Shown: one piece after another, positions 53,715 to 62,649 of the stretch
Numbering within the stretch: the first letter of the stretch is position 1
Layout of the letters: every line of letters begins with the position of its first letter
Assembly (NCBI GenBank): GCA_016719755.1
Contig: JADJYM010000012.1
Coordinates: 377,001 to 441,000, forward strand
Reading direction: 5' to 3'
Source: Novosphingobium sp.
Lineage (GTDB): Bacteria; Pseudomonadota; Alphaproteobacteria; Sphingomonadales; Sphingomonadaceae
DNA: 64,000 nt
Notes under the pieces: generated by a model
The model's input: the letters and a program-made list of their open reading frames with translations, nothing else
Told to the model about the DNA's origin: nothing
The model's database searches: none
Made by a program: the position numbers and the translations under genes

Positions 53715-54320
53715 CGAGCGCGCGACCAGCGCCGCCTGGGTGCGGTTGCTGACGTCCAGCTTGCGCATGATCGCGGTCATGTGCGCCTTCACGGTCGCCT
53801 CGCTGATCCCCAGGGCGTGGGCGATCTGCTTGTTGAGCTGCCCTTCGAGCACCGCCAGCAGGACCTTGAACTGCATCGGGGTAAGCTCGGCCACCTCGCG
53901 GCGGATGCTGTCGAGCGGCGTCTGCCCGGCAGGAACAGCGCGCACCGGCTGGCCGCCCAGCGCCCGGGCGATGGCGCGCTCGATCTCGCCAAGATCGCTG
54001 TCCTTGGGCAGGAAGCCGATGGCACCGAAGGCCCGCACCTCTTCGGCCGCCGCCGCGCCCTCGGCGCTGGAGACCACCAGGATCGGCACTTCGGGGCACT
54101 CGGCGTGGAGCATGGCGATCCCCGAATAGCCCACCGCGCCGGGCATCTTGAGGTCGAGCAGGATCAGGCGCAGGTTCTCGGCCACGGTCGCGGCATGGGC
54201 GGCGGCGGCAAGCGTCCCGGCCTCCACTACTTTCGCCCGCGGCAACACCTGCCCCACCGCCAGGGCCAGGGCCTGGCGGAACAGCGGGTGGTCATCCGCG
54301 ATCAGGATCGTCTCGCTCAC
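53691..54320 (-). CDS. CrbR-like LuxR-family response regulator
   Basis: A 209-aa regulator with receiver (D56 in [12 protein letters not shown]) and LuxR helix-turn-helix ([20 protein letters not shown] then [14 protein letters not shown]). GTG 54320 overlaps the acs stop (GTGA), so it is made from the acs message. In Vibrio and Pseudomonas CrbR drives acs expression on acetate; adjacency to acs and to a CrbS-like kinase makes the same role likely. Twin palindromes upstream of acs are the candidate binding sites. Confidence 0.87.
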   Translation of the reverse strand: MSETILIADDHPLFRQALALAVGQVLPRAKVVEAGTLAAAAHAATVAENLRLILLDLKMPGAVGYSGIAMLHAECPEVPILVVSSAEGAAAAEEVRAFGAIGFLPKDSDLGEIERAIARALGGQPVRAVPAGQTPLDSIRREVAELTPMQFKVLLAVLEGQLNKQIAHALGISEATVKAHMTAIMRKLDVSNRTQAALVARSLGLDLRH

Positions 54321-56266
54321 GCTTTCTCCAGCAAGGGCCGGTTGGCCAACAGATGATCGACAACCGAGGGATCGGCAAGAGTGGAGGTATCGCCCAGGTT
54401 CGACACGTCGTTCTCGCCGATCTTGCGCAGGATGCGGCGCATGATCTTGCCCGACCGGGTCTTGGGCAGGCCCGGGGCGAACTGGATCACATCCGGCGTG
54501 GCGATCGGGCCAATTTCGTGGCGGACCCACTGCACCAGTTCCCTGCGCAGCGCCTCATCCGGCTCGACATCGGCATTGGTGGTAACGAAGGCATAGATGC
54601 CCTGCCCCTTGATGTCGTGCGGCATGCCGACAACGGCAGCTTCGGCCACTTTGGCGTGGGCAACCAGCGCGCTTTCGATCTCGGCCGTGCCCATGCGGTG
54701 GCCAGAGACGTTGATCACATCGTCAATCCTGCCTGTGATCCAGTAGTAGCCGTCCTGATCCCGTCGACACCCGTCACCGGTAAAGTAATAGCCCTTGAAA
54801 GTGCTGAAATAGGTCTGGAAGAAGCGGTCATGATCGCCCCACACGGTGCGCATCTGCCCCGGCCAGCTGCGGTCGATCACCAGACATCCATCGCCCGCGC
54901 CCTCGATCACCGCGCCCTCGTTGTCCACCAGCAGCGGGGCCACACCGAAGAACGGACGGCTGGCCGAACCTGGCTTGAGCGCGGTCGCGCCCGGCAGCGG
55001 GGTGATCATCGCCCCGCCGGTTTCGGTCTGCCACCAGGTGTCAACGATCGGGCAGCGCCCCTCGCCCACCACCTTGTGATACCATTCCCAAGCCTCCGGG
55101 TTGATCGGCTCGCCCACGGAACCGAGCAGCCGCAGCGTCTGGCGGCTGGTCCGCTTCACCCAGTCGTCGCCCTCGCGCATCAGCGCCCGCAGGGCAGTGG
55201 GGGCGCCGTAAAAGATCTCGACCCCGAACTTGTCGACCACCTGCCAGAAGCGGCTGGGATCGGGGAAGTTGGGCACCCCTTCGAACATCACCGTGGTCGC
55301 GCCGTTGATCAGCGGACCGTAAACGACATAAGAATGGCCGGTGACCCAGCCAATATCGGCGGCACACCAGTAGATCTGTCCCGGTCGGTAATCGAACACG
55401 TACTGGTGGGTGATCGAAGCCCAAACCGCATAGCCGCCGGTGCTGTGGAGCACGCCCTTGGGCTTGCCGGTGGAGCCGCTGGTATAGAGGATGAACAGCG
55501 GGTCCTCGGCATTCATTTCCTCCGCCGGGCAAAACGTGGACTGGGCAGCAATTCCTTGCGCCCAGTCCACGTCGCGACCCGGCCGCATCGGAACATCGGC
55601 CCCGGTGCGGCTGAGGACGATGACGGTATCAACCGCCGGACAGTGGACCAGCGCCTCATCGACATTGGCCTTCAGCGGCACCTTCTTGCCGCCGCGCAGC
55701 CCCTCATCGGCGGTGAGGACAATGCGGCTGTCGCAATCCGCGATCCGTCCGGCCAGTGCCTCGGGGGAAAAGCCCGCAAAGACATTGGAATGGATCGCCC
55801 CGATCCGCGCGCAGGCCAGCATGGCGACAGCGGCCTCGGGCACCATCGGCAGGTAGATCGTCACCCGGTCACCCTTGTTCACCCCGCGCGCCTTGAGCAG
55901 GTTGGCAAAGCGGCACACGTCCTGGTGGAGCTGACGATAGGTGATCCGCCGTTCGGGTTCCGAGGGATCGTCGGCCTCCCACAGGATCGCCACGGTGTCG
56001 CCGCGCTCCTTCAGGTGCCGGTCAAGCGCGTTGACGCAAAGGTTGAGCGTGCCCTCGGCGAACCAGCGGATACCGAAATCGGCCTCGTGAAAACTGGCCT
56101 GACTGACCGTCTCGAACGGCCTGATCCAGTCGATCCGCTGCGCCTCCGCACGCCAGAAGGCCTCCGGGTCCTCGATCGAGGCGCGGTACATCTCGTGATA
56201 GCCCGCCTCGTCGATCAGGGCCTGCCCAGCCCAGGTCGCGGGCACGGGATAGAGCGCTTCCGCCAT
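54317..56266 (-). CDS. acs: Acetyl-CoA synthetase
   Basis: A 649-aa AMP-forming synthetase converting acetate, ATP and CoA to acetyl-CoA. It has the ATP loop [19 protein letters not shown], and the C-terminal acetylation site [11 protein letters not shown] (K607), which GNAT enzymes usually modify to switch it off. The catalytic lysine lies in the same tail. Divergent from a DcaP-like porin; its start faces twin GACCATGGTC palindromes. The crbR-like gene follows with overlapping codons. Confidence 0.94.
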   Translation of the reverse strand: MAEALYPVPATWAGQALIDEAGYHEMYRASIEDPEAFWRAEAQRIDWIRPFETVSQASFHEADFGIRWFAEGTLNLCVNALDRHLKERGDTVAILWEADDPSEPERRITYRQLHQDVCRFANLLKARGVNKGDRVTIYLPMVPEAAVAMLACARIGAIHSNVFAGFSPEALAGRIADCDSRIVLTADEGLRGGKKVPLKANVDEALVHCPAVDTVIVLSRTGADVPMRPGRDVDWAQGIAAQSTFCPAEEMNAEDPLFILYTSGSTGKPKGVLHSTGGYAVWASITHQYVFDYRPGQIYWCAADIGWVTGHSYVVYGPLINGATTVMFEGVPNFPDPSRFWQVVDKFGVEIFYGAPTALRALMREGDDWVKRTSRQTLRLLGSVGEPINPEAWEWYHKVVGEGRCPIVDTWWQTETGGAMITPLPGATALKPGSASRPFFGVAPLLVDNEGAVIEGAGDGCLVIDRSWPGQMRTVWGDHDRFFQTYFSTFKGYYFTGDGCRRDQDGYYWITGRIDDVINVSGHRMGTAEIESALVAHAKVAEAAVVGMPHDIKGQGIYAFVTTNADVEPDEALRRELVQWVRHEIGPIATPDVIQFAPGLPKTRSGKIMRRILRKIGENDVSNLGDTSTLADPSVVDHLLANRPLLEKA

Positions 56267-56335
56267 GCTTTCGATTCTCCTCTGCCAGTGGTTTTATGCG
56301 CCATTCTTACCCGAGCCCGCGCGCGGCGGGACCTA

Positions 56336-56365
56336 GACCATGGTCGTAGACGCTCGACCATGGTC
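56336..56365. promoter_or_regulatory. Twin GACCATGGTC palindromes (CrbR-type operator candidate)
   Basis: Two copies of the perfect 10-bp palindrome GACCATGGTC at 56336-56345 and 56356-56365 are 20 bp apart, two helical turns, lying 70-100 bp upstream of acs and about 85-110 bp upstream of the divergent porin start. The in-phase spacing fits a dimeric LuxR-type activator. CrbR is the obvious candidate. No other copies were noticed in the window. Confidence 0.7.
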
Positions 56366-56447
56366 GGGGTGGCGGCCCGGCCACCCGCGCTTCAAACCAC
56401 CCTGAGCCTTGCAGTCAGAACGCGGGGATCAAGGAGGGGTCGTTTTC

Positions 56448-57314
56448 ATGGACAAGAGGATCACGGCATTCGCCTGCGGCCTGCTTGCAGCCTCCGCGCT
56501 GATCGCCCCCGGAGCAGCGCTGGCCAGGCCAGCCAGCAACGTCGAAGCGCGGCTTGACCGGCTCGAGGCCGAACTTGCGGCCTTGCGCGGGGATCTGGCG
56601 CAGTCTCGCGCCGAGGCCGCTGCGGCCAACCAGCGGGCAGATGCCGCCGAAGCCCGCGCCACCCTTGCCGAAGCGCAAAACGCCGCAACCACCCAGCGCG
56701 TCGCGGCGCTCGAAACCACGCCCGCGCCCGTCCCCGCCGAGGGTTTCCGCTCCGGCAACACCGCCATCAGGCTGGGCGGCTATGTCAAGCTGCTCGCCAC
56801 CAGCACCCATTACAGCGACGGCGAGGTTGCGACCAATTCGCTGGGGCGCGATTTCTACCTGCCCCAGACCATCCCCACCGGCGGACAGCCCTCCGCCCAC
56901 GATACCGATTTCACCGCCAAGCAGTCACGCTTCTGGCTGAGCCTCGATTCCGGCGTCGCGGGACACGCATTGAAGGGCTACCTGGAGTTCGACTTCCAGA
57001 CCTCACCCGGCACGCAAGGCTCGCAGCGCACCACCAACGGCTACAATCCCGCGCTGCGTCGCGCCTACCTGCAACTGGATCGCTGGACTTTCGGGCAGGA
57101 CTGGACGACGTTTCAGTACACCGGCGCCCTGCCGGAAAGCACCGACTATGTCGGCGGTGCGGAAGGCACGGTGTTCGTGCGGCAGCCGCTGATCCGCTAC
57201 AGTGCGCCCGTGGGAGCAGGAACGACGCTGCACATTTCACCCGGTTCTACTCCTATGGCGATAGTTCGCTGCTGCTGCCTGACGGTTGACGCAGCGCCGC
57301 TTGCATCGCGATGA
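56448..57314 (+). pseudogene. DcaP-like porin, 3' end replaced
   Basis: The 288-aa frame begins like a DcaP-type porin: signal peptide (about 1-27, PGAALARPASN), a coiled-coil stalk (about 32-90, VEARLDRLEAELAALRGD) and barrel strands (IRLGGYVKLLATSTHYSDGE, later RQPLIRYSAPVGAGTTLH). The family continues for another 120 residues or so, ending in a barrel strand. Here similarity stops near 57,233 and the frame runs on through unrelated codons (STPMAIVRCCCL) to a chance stop. In another frame 57,233-57,289 encodes an 18-residue stop-ended tail of a different gene. A truncation followed by DNA fusion explains this. It shares its promoter interval with acs. AAGGAGGGG precedes the ATG. Confidence 0.75.
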
Positions 57315-57375
57315 CAATTAGGGTCTGATTGCTTACCGCGCATGAAGATAGCGACGCGGCGGAGGGGATTTCATA

Positions 57376-57894
57376 ATGACAGATGCAACTTCGGCGCCCG
57401 CAGCGGCGGCGCCTGGGCCGGTGGCCGGGCTGGGTATTCTGGCCATCGTGGTGGTGCTGGTATTCGCCTGGGCGATCATCGGAACGATGCTGTTTTCGGA
57501 CCTGACGCTGTTCGGCGGGTTCCTGCTGCTGTGGCACTGGGCCAACCTTGAAGCGCTGGAGATCAAGCGGATGCCGGCCACTATCGCCGGGGCGCTGGTC
57601 GGGATCGCGCTAGCCTGGCAGTTGGTTTACCTGACCCAGCAGATGGGCAGCACCGGCACGATTATCGGGCTGTTGATCATGGTCGTAGCGATCTATCTGC
57701 AGATCATTGCGGCGATCTCGTTCCTGTTCAACGCAGCGGCGATGCTGTTCCTGACTGTGGCAGCAGCTCCGCTGATCCAGCTCAAGGTCGATTTTGTCGA
57801 ACTGGCGATTTCGACTGTGGTTGGCGCAGTGTTCTTTGGTGCTGCAGTCGAAGGTCTGAAGCGGATCGCGGCGCGGTTCGGGCCGGCCGCCTAG
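57376..57894 (+). CDS. Five-helix membrane protein (carotenoid-oxygenase unit)
   Basis: A 172-aa membrane protein with about five hydrophobic segments (about 15-40, 44-64, 68-90, 95-125 and 135-155). No recognised family. GGAGGGG lies 10 nt upstream of ATG 57376. Its 3' end overlaps the convergent TetR stop by 4 bp. It may act in membrane handling of the carotenoid-like substrate used by the nearby oxygenase. Codon use is less GC-biased than in flanking genes. Confidence 0.7.
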   Translation: MTDATSAPAAAAPGPVAGLGILAIVVVLVFAWAIIGTMLFSDLTLFGGFLLLWHWANLEALEIKRMPATIAGALVGIALAWQLVYLTQQMGSTGTIIGLLIMVVAIYLQIIAAISFLFNAAAMLFLTVAAAPLIQLKVDFVELAISTVVGAVFFGAAVEGLKRIAARFGPAA

Positions 57895-58475
57895 CGCGGA
57901 AACAGCGTCGCCTGATCGATCACCCGGTCGATCAAGGCGTCGTCTGCCGGCAGCTGTTGATCGAGCATCAGCATGGCGAGGCCGTGAACCACGGACCAGG
58001 CCTGGATCATCAGCCGCCGGGTCTCCTCTGGGTTACCACCGGTAGCCACTGCGGCTTTGGCCTGCAGCATTCGAGCGGCCAGATTTTCGCCAAAGATGCT
58101 GGCGCCGATCGGTTCGCATTGGCTGAACATCAGCCGGAACAGTGCGGGATGGGCGAGGGCGAAGCGAACATAGGCGCGGCCGGTGGCCGCAAAGGCATCG
58201 GCTGAATTGACCGCGCCATCGGCCGCCGCCTTTTGAAACTGGCCCAGCTGGTCGATCCCTTCACTGGCAAGCGCGCGCATCAGCGCCTGCTTGTCCGGGA
58301 AGTGGCGATAGACCGCCGTGGCCGATACTCCGACATCGCGGGCCAATTGGCGCAGTGACAGATCGGCGATCGCCGTGGTCTTGAGCGCCTCCAGCCCCGC
58401 CTCCACCAGCGCGCTGCGCAGGTCGCCATGGTGATAGGCACGCGCCGGTGAAATCGATGTTGACACTGTTATCAT
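57891..58475 (-). CDS. TetR-family regulator (carotenoid oxygenase)
   Basis: A 194-aa regulator with helix-turn-helix SLRQLARDVGVSATAVYRHF near residues 43-62 and a TetR_C-type second part. ATG 58475 places the start after the operator; upstream in-frame codons run through it. It is divergent from the carotenoid oxygenase gene with a 45-bp gap holding a perfect dyad. Probably represses both genes. Confidence 0.85.
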   Translation of the reverse strand: MITVSTSISPARAYHHGDLRSALVEAGLEALKTTAIADLSLRQLARDVGVSATAVYRHFPDKQALMRALASEGIDQLGQFQKAAADGAVNSADAFAATGRAYVRFALAHPALFRLMFSQCEPIGASIFGENLAARMLQAKAAVATGGNPEETRRLMIQAWSVVHGLAMLMLDQQLPADDALIDRVIDQATLFPR

Positions 58476-58482
58476 GGTCCCT

Positions 58483-58501
58483 ATGTTTACAGCAGAAACA
58501 T
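58483..58501. promoter_or_regulatory. 19-bp dyad between tetR and carotenoid oxygenase
   Basis: ATGTTT (58483-58488) and AAACAT (58496-58501) form a perfect 6-bp-arm dyad with a 7-nt spacer in the 44-bp gap between the divergent starts. It sits next to both ribosome-binding sites, so a bound TetR dimer could block both genes. Confidence 0.7.
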
Positions 58502-58519
58502 TAAAGGGAGATTCGTTCC

Positions 58520-59950
58520 ATGGCAAGCGCAGTCGAAACCGCAATCCGGTCTGTCGTGACCAAGGGCATCACCACCGTTGCCGGGATCAACCGTTCGCTC
58601 AAGGACAAGGATCGGGCGCATCCATTCCTAACCGGCATCCACACGCCGATGAAGGATGAGCGGACGATCACCGATCTGCCCGTCACCGGCACAATCCCCG
58701 CTGAACTGGCCGGGCGCTATGTCCGGATCGGGCCGAACCCGATCAACCCTGATCCGCGCGGGCATCATTGGTTCATCGGTGACGGCATGGTTCACGGCGT
58801 GAGGCTGCAGGGCGGTAAGGCGCTGTGGTATCGCAACCGCTACATCCGCTCGATGGATCTGGAAGCTAAAGGCGGGCCCAAGGCCGCGCCGGGGCCACGG
58901 CGCGGTCGGCGTGATCTGATCAACACCAATGTGATCCAGCATAACGGCAAAGTGCTGGCGATTGTCGAGGCTGGCTCGTTTCCGGCCGAACTGGATGAAA
59001 ATCTGGAGACCGTCGCCTACACCGATTTCGGCGGCACGCTGCAAATGCCGTTCTCTGCCCACCCGCACGAAGACCCGCTGACCGGCGAGTTGCATGCAAT
59101 CGTCTATGACGGGATGACGCAGGACACAGTTTGGCATGTAGTTGTATCGAAGGATGGCCAGGTGGTGCGGCAAGAGCCGATCCCGGTGCAGGATGGCCCT
59201 TCGATCCACGAATGCGCGATCACGCAGAAATATGTGCTGGTGTTCGACCTGCCAGTGACCTTTTCGATGAAGGCGCTGATCAGCGGGCAGCAGTTCCCCT
59301 ATTCGTGGAACCCTGAGCACAAGGCCCGGGTCGGCCTGATGCCGCGGGCCGGCAGCGCGCACCAAATCGTCTGGTGCGATATCGATCCCTGCTATGTCTT
59401 CCACGTCGCCAATGCCTATGAGCGCGAAGACGGCGTGGTGATTGTCGATTGTTCGGTTCACGAAACTATGTTTGCGGGCGGCCCCGATGGTCCCAATGGC
59501 AAACCGCTGGGGATGGAGCGTTGGGAGGTTGATCCAGCATCGAGCAAGGTCAAGCGCACCACGCTCGACAGCACTCCGCAGGAATTCCACCGCCCGGACG
59601 AACGCTATTTTGGTCAGCCCTATCGCTATGCCTGGTCGCTTGGTTTGCCTGAAAAAGCCGAATTTCTGGGTGACGCGCCTATCTATCGCTACGATCTGCA
59701 AACGGGCGCGCGGCAGGCGCATGACTTCGGTCCCGGCAAGGTCCCCGGCGAATTCGTGTTTGTCCCGCGCAGCGCCGATGCGCCAGAGGGTGATGGCTGG
59801 GTGATGGGCTATGTCATCGATGCCGTGCATGAAACCACCGATCTGGTGATCCTCGACGCCAGCGATATGAGCCTGCCACCCATCGCCAGCGTCCACATCC
59901 CACACCGCATCCCGCCGGGCTTCCACGGCAACTGGCTCGCCGATGCTTAA
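58520..59950 (+). CDS. Carotenoid oxygenase-family dioxygenase (lignostilbene/carotenoid cleavage)
   Basis: A 476-aa non-heme Fe(II) dioxygenase. The four histidine ligands have clear homologues in [25 protein letters not shown] and GFHGNW, as in apocarotenoid and lignostilbene dioxygenases. It cleaves a C=C bond of a carotenoid-, stilbene- or phenylpropanoid-like substrate. The TAA stop (59948-59950) is part of the TTAA that abuts the IS element. AAAGGGAG precedes ATG 58520. The substrate is unknown; a TetR repressor and membrane protein share its unit. Confidence 0.9.
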   Translation: MASAVETAIRSVVTKGITTVAGINRSLKDKDRAHPFLTGIHTPMKDERTITDLPVTGTIPAELAGRYVRIGPNPINPDPRGHHWFIGDGMVHGVRLQGGKALWYRNRYIRSMDLEAKGGPKAAPGPRRGRRDLINTNVIQHNGKVLAIVEAGSFPAELDENLETVAYTDFGGTLQMPFSAHPHEDPLTGELHAIVYDGMTQDTVWHVVVSKDGQVVRQEPIPVQDGPSIHECAITQKYVLVFDLPVTFSMKALISGQQFPYSWNPEHKARVGLMPRAGSAHQIVWCDIDPCYVFHVANAYEREDGVVIVDCSVHETMFAGGPDGPNGKPLGMERWEVDPASSKVKRTTLDSTPQEFHRPDERYFGQPYRYAWSLGLPEKAEFLGDAPIYRYDLQTGARQAHDFGPGKVPGEFVFVPRSADAPEGDGWVMGYVIDAVHETTDLVILDASDMSLPPIASVHIPHRIPPGFHGNWLADA

Positions 59951-61622
59951 GCCGACATTTCCCAGATGCCCTCCAAGAGAAGGCCGATTGAGGGCAAGGT
60001 TGCCGTATGGGACGACATTGCGCAACCGGATTTTCGCGTGCTGGCGCTTCAGCCGCTCCTTGACGCTGTAATCTGGCAATAGGTCTGCGCGGCCCGCGCA
60101 AAAAGCGTGATTTTCACGGGAGATGGACGCAACTTGCCCGTCGGTGCCGATGCAGGGCTCAGAACTTGCGGTCAGCATGGGGTCGGTGCTCGACAACGCA
60201 GATCCGCGATGTTGGCAAGAATACGACGGAACAGGTCGCGTGGCACCGCAACCTCAGCCATCTGAAAGGTGGCATAGCGGGCATGGCTGACCAGCTTCGC
60301 GCCGATCTTCACCAGCCTGTCGCGGATGCTGGTCAGTGACCAGTGCTGCACCTCTTGCGGAAGCGCGAGGGTGCGCAGGAAGTTGGCGAGGTTGTAGGCA
60401 AGCGCATGAAGCTGGAGCCGCACTGCGTTGCCCCTCATGGTGCGGCACGACAGCCGGGTCCACTTGACCGCGTTCTTGCCCTCCTTGATGTACTGCTCGG
60501 CCGTACCGCGCTGGTTGTAGAACACCACGACCCGGTCGGCACCGCGCGCCAGATTGGTGACGATGAAGCCGACGCGCGGATAGAGCTCGCCCGGGTGCCA
60601 TTCAACCTTGGCAACCACCCGCCGTTTCCGGGTCCATGATCCAGCCTGATAGCGGAAGCTGGCGTAGAGCCGCCGAACATGGCTGGGTGGCCGCCCCACC
60701 GGACGCTTGAGCAGATGGGCGATCTGGCGCTGGAGTGCCGGGTTGGCCTTGAGGCGGATGGCGTAGTTGTAACCCTCCGCCTCCAGGAAGTCGTACAGGT
60801 CAGGCAGCGCGAAGGCGGCATCACCCCGGAAGAACCTCCGTTTGATCGCGCCGCCGCGATAACGCGCCACCACCGGTTCCAACACATCGCGCCAGCCATC
60901 GGCGCTGTGCACGTTGCCAGAGCGCAGTGAACATCGCTCCAGATCGCCGAACTGATTGAACACGAACAGCGGGTGGTAGCAGGTGCAGCCGAAGTGGCCG
61001 TTGTAGGCGGTGCCTTCCTGCTCGCCATGCGTGGGGCTGACGCTGCTGTCCATGTCGAGCACCACGACATTGGTCGGGCGGCGGGCATGCACCACGTCGA
61101 TCCACCGGCCCGACAGATCGGCGAGCGCCGTGACATTGGCTTCTTTGGCCAGAACCTCGGTCTCGAACCGCCCCATCTGACTGGTCGAGGCAGCCTGTCC
61201 CATCACGGCCTGCCCACCCACGATCCAGCGCATCGCCGGGTCAGCGCCGAGCCGGTCGGCGTCGTTGACGTCCTCGTAGCCTGCGAGCCGCCCGAAGACT
61301 GATTGCCGGAACTGCGCCATCAGGCTGTGCCTGCCATTCCGACCCGTCCTGCTGTCAGTCAATATCTCCCCGGCCATCCCTGTCAGGCCCAGCGCGTCAT
61401 CAAGTTCGCGAAAGGCCAGCAAGCCGGCATCCGACGTGATCCGCGATCCGTGAAACTCCAATCTCAGGCGGCGGTCAAAATCGACCCGCAAATCACCCGT
61501 TTCCGTTTCACCCGCCGGGTGCGTCATAAAATCAGCCCTCAAGACCGCCCATCATGCTGATATTGCTACACTATACCACCGAAATTGCCAGATTTTTCCA
61601 TTCCAATCTGGGAAATGTGGGT
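59951..61622 (-). mobile_element. IS1380-family insertion sequence, complete
   Basis: A 1,672-bp element carrying one leftward transposase gene. Its ends, GCCGACATTTCCCAGAT (59951-59967) and the inverse of 61606-61622, ACCCACATTTCCCAGAT, match in 15 of 17 bases. TTAA flanks both sides (59947-59950 and 61623-61626) as a likely 4-bp target duplication. Size and ends fit IS1380-like elements. Bases 59951-60171 are non-coding left-end sequence. The flanks belong to unrelated genes: the carotenoid oxygenase stop on the left and mid-codon of a quinone oxidoreductase on the right. Confidence 0.9.
60172..61527 (-). CDS. IS1380-family transposase
   Basis: A 451-aa DDE transposase. Acidic residues fall in the expected stretches: VVLDMDSSVSPTHGEQEG, FFRGDAAFALPDLYDFLE and NQRGTAEQYIKEGKNAVKW (DDE triad). 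The frame is intact, so the element may be active. ATG 61527 has GAGGG 9 nt upstream; a TTG five codons before is also open. Encoded inside the IS at 59951-61622. Confidence 0.92.
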   Translation of the reverse strand: MTHPAGETETGDLRVDFDRRLRLEFHGSRITSDAGLLAFRELDDALGLTGMAGEILTDSRTGRNGRHSLMAQFRQSVFGRLAGYEDVNDADRLGADPAMRWIVGGQAVMGQAASTSQMGRFETEVLAKEANVTALADLSGRWIDVVHARRPTNVVVLDMDSSVSPTHGEQEGTAYNGHFGCTCYHPLFVFNQFGDLERCSLRSGNVHSADGWRDVLEPVVARYRGGAIKRRFFRGDAAFALPDLYDFLEAEGYNYAIRLKANPALQRQIAHLLKRPVGRPPSHVRRLYASFRYQAGSWTRKRRVVAKVEWHPGELYPRVGFIVTNLARGADRVVVFYNQRGTAEQYIKEGKNAVKWTRLSCRTMRGNAVRLQLHALAYNLANFLRTLALPQEVQHWSLTSIRDRLVKIGAKLVSHARYATFQMAEVAVPRDLFRRILANIADLRCRAPTPC

Positions 61623-61793
61623 TTAACCGATCCGGCGGAGCGCGAGGAGATGGCCCGGTTCTGGTTCGATAACCTGTCGGCAGGCAGGATCAAGGTCGAG
61701 ATCGGGCAGCGCTATACGCTGGACGAATGCGTGCAGGCGCACCGCGATCTGGAAGCGGGCAAGACCATTGGCTCATCGGTGTTCGTGCTATGA
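61623..61793 (+). pseudogene. Quinone oxidoreductase 3' fragment
   Basis: From TTA at 61623 (in the IS-flanking TTAA) the frame reads LTDPAEREEMARFWFDNL, then AGRIKVEIGQRYTLDECVQAH and KTIGSSVFVL, the end of an NADPH:quinone oxidoreductase (zinc-type medium-chain reductase). The N-terminal 250 or more residues are missing. Frame extension into the IS (from 61554) is by chance. Its stop overlaps the TauD-like start (ATGA), so it once was translated with the genes that follow. Confidence 0.8.
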
Positions 61794-62638
61794 AAATCGA
61801 AAAACTGACCCAGCATATCGGGGCCGAACTGTCGGGCGTGAACCTGGCCGAAGCCGCGCGGAACGATGATCTGTTCGGCGCGATCCGGGCCGCGCTGCTG
61901 GAGCACAAGGTGCTGTTCCTGCGCGATCAGGATATTTCCCGCGCCGACCATGTTGCCTTCGCCAGGCGCTTTGGCGAGCTGGAAGATCATCCCGTTGCCG
62001 GAAGCGACCCGGACCACCCCGGCCTGGTCCGCATCTACAAGGACGAGACTTCGCCGCCGGACCACTACGAAAACTCGTGGCATGCCGATACGACCTGGCG
62101 CGAAATCCCGCAAATGGGCGCCGTGCTGCGCTGCGTCGCGTGCCCCCCGGTGGGCGGCGACACAATGTGGGCCAACATGGAGCGCGCCTATGACGATCTG
62201 GCGGATCACATCAGGGAGACCATCGCCCCGCTGATGGCACGCCATTCGATCGAGGCGAGCTTTGGTGCGCGCATGCCGGCGGAAAAGCGCCTGGCACTCA
62301 AGGCCCAGTACCCGGATGCGGAACACCCGGTGGTGCGGACCCATCCGGAAACTGGCCGCAAGAGCCTCTACGTCTGCGGCTTTACCACCCATTTCACCAA
62401 TTTCCACACCGCCGCCAATGTCCGTTACGGGCAGGATTTCGCCCCGGGCGGGTCGAACCTGCTGCAATACCTGATCGGGCGGGCGCAGATCCCCGAATAT
62501 CAGGTCCGCTGGCGCTGGCGGCCGGGATCGATGGCGATCTGGGACAATCGCTGCACCCAGCACTACGCGGTGAGCGATTATCCCCCCTGCGTCCGCCAGA
62601 TGGAACGCGCCGGAATCATTGGCGACAAGCCGTTTTAA
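61790..62638 (+). CDS. TauD/TfdA-family dioxygenase
   Basis: A 282-aa Fe(II)/2-oxoglutarate dioxygenase. The ligands H and D in WHADTTW and the distal H in CTQHYAV (near residue 257) form the facial triad; R in MERAGI likely binds 2-oxoglutarate. It could oxidise an alkyl sulfate, phenoxy acid or similar compound. ATG 61790 overlaps the quinone oxidoreductase stop, and the BKACE gene follows after 11 bp. Loss of the upstream gene may have left it without its native promoter. Confidence 0.9.
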   Translation: MKIEKLTQHIGAELSGVNLAEAARNDDLFGAIRAALLEHKVLFLRDQDISRADHVAFARRFGELEDHPVAGSDPDHPGLVRIYKDETSPPDHYENSWHADTTWREIPQMGAVLRCVACPPVGGDTMWANMERAYDDLADHIRETIAPLMARHSIEASFGARMPAEKRLALKAQYPDAEHPVVRTHPETGRKSLYVCGFTTHFTNFHTAANVRYGQDFAPGGSNLLQYLIGRAQIPEYQVRWRWRPGSMAIWDNRCTQHYAVSDYPPCVRQMERAGIIGDKPF

Positions 62639-62649
62639 GGAGAGAGGTC

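Noticed and set aside
61554-61622. N-terminal part of the 79-codon frame leading into the quinone oxidoreductase tail
   Set aside because: These codons are IS end sequence read by chance; homology begins at 61623.
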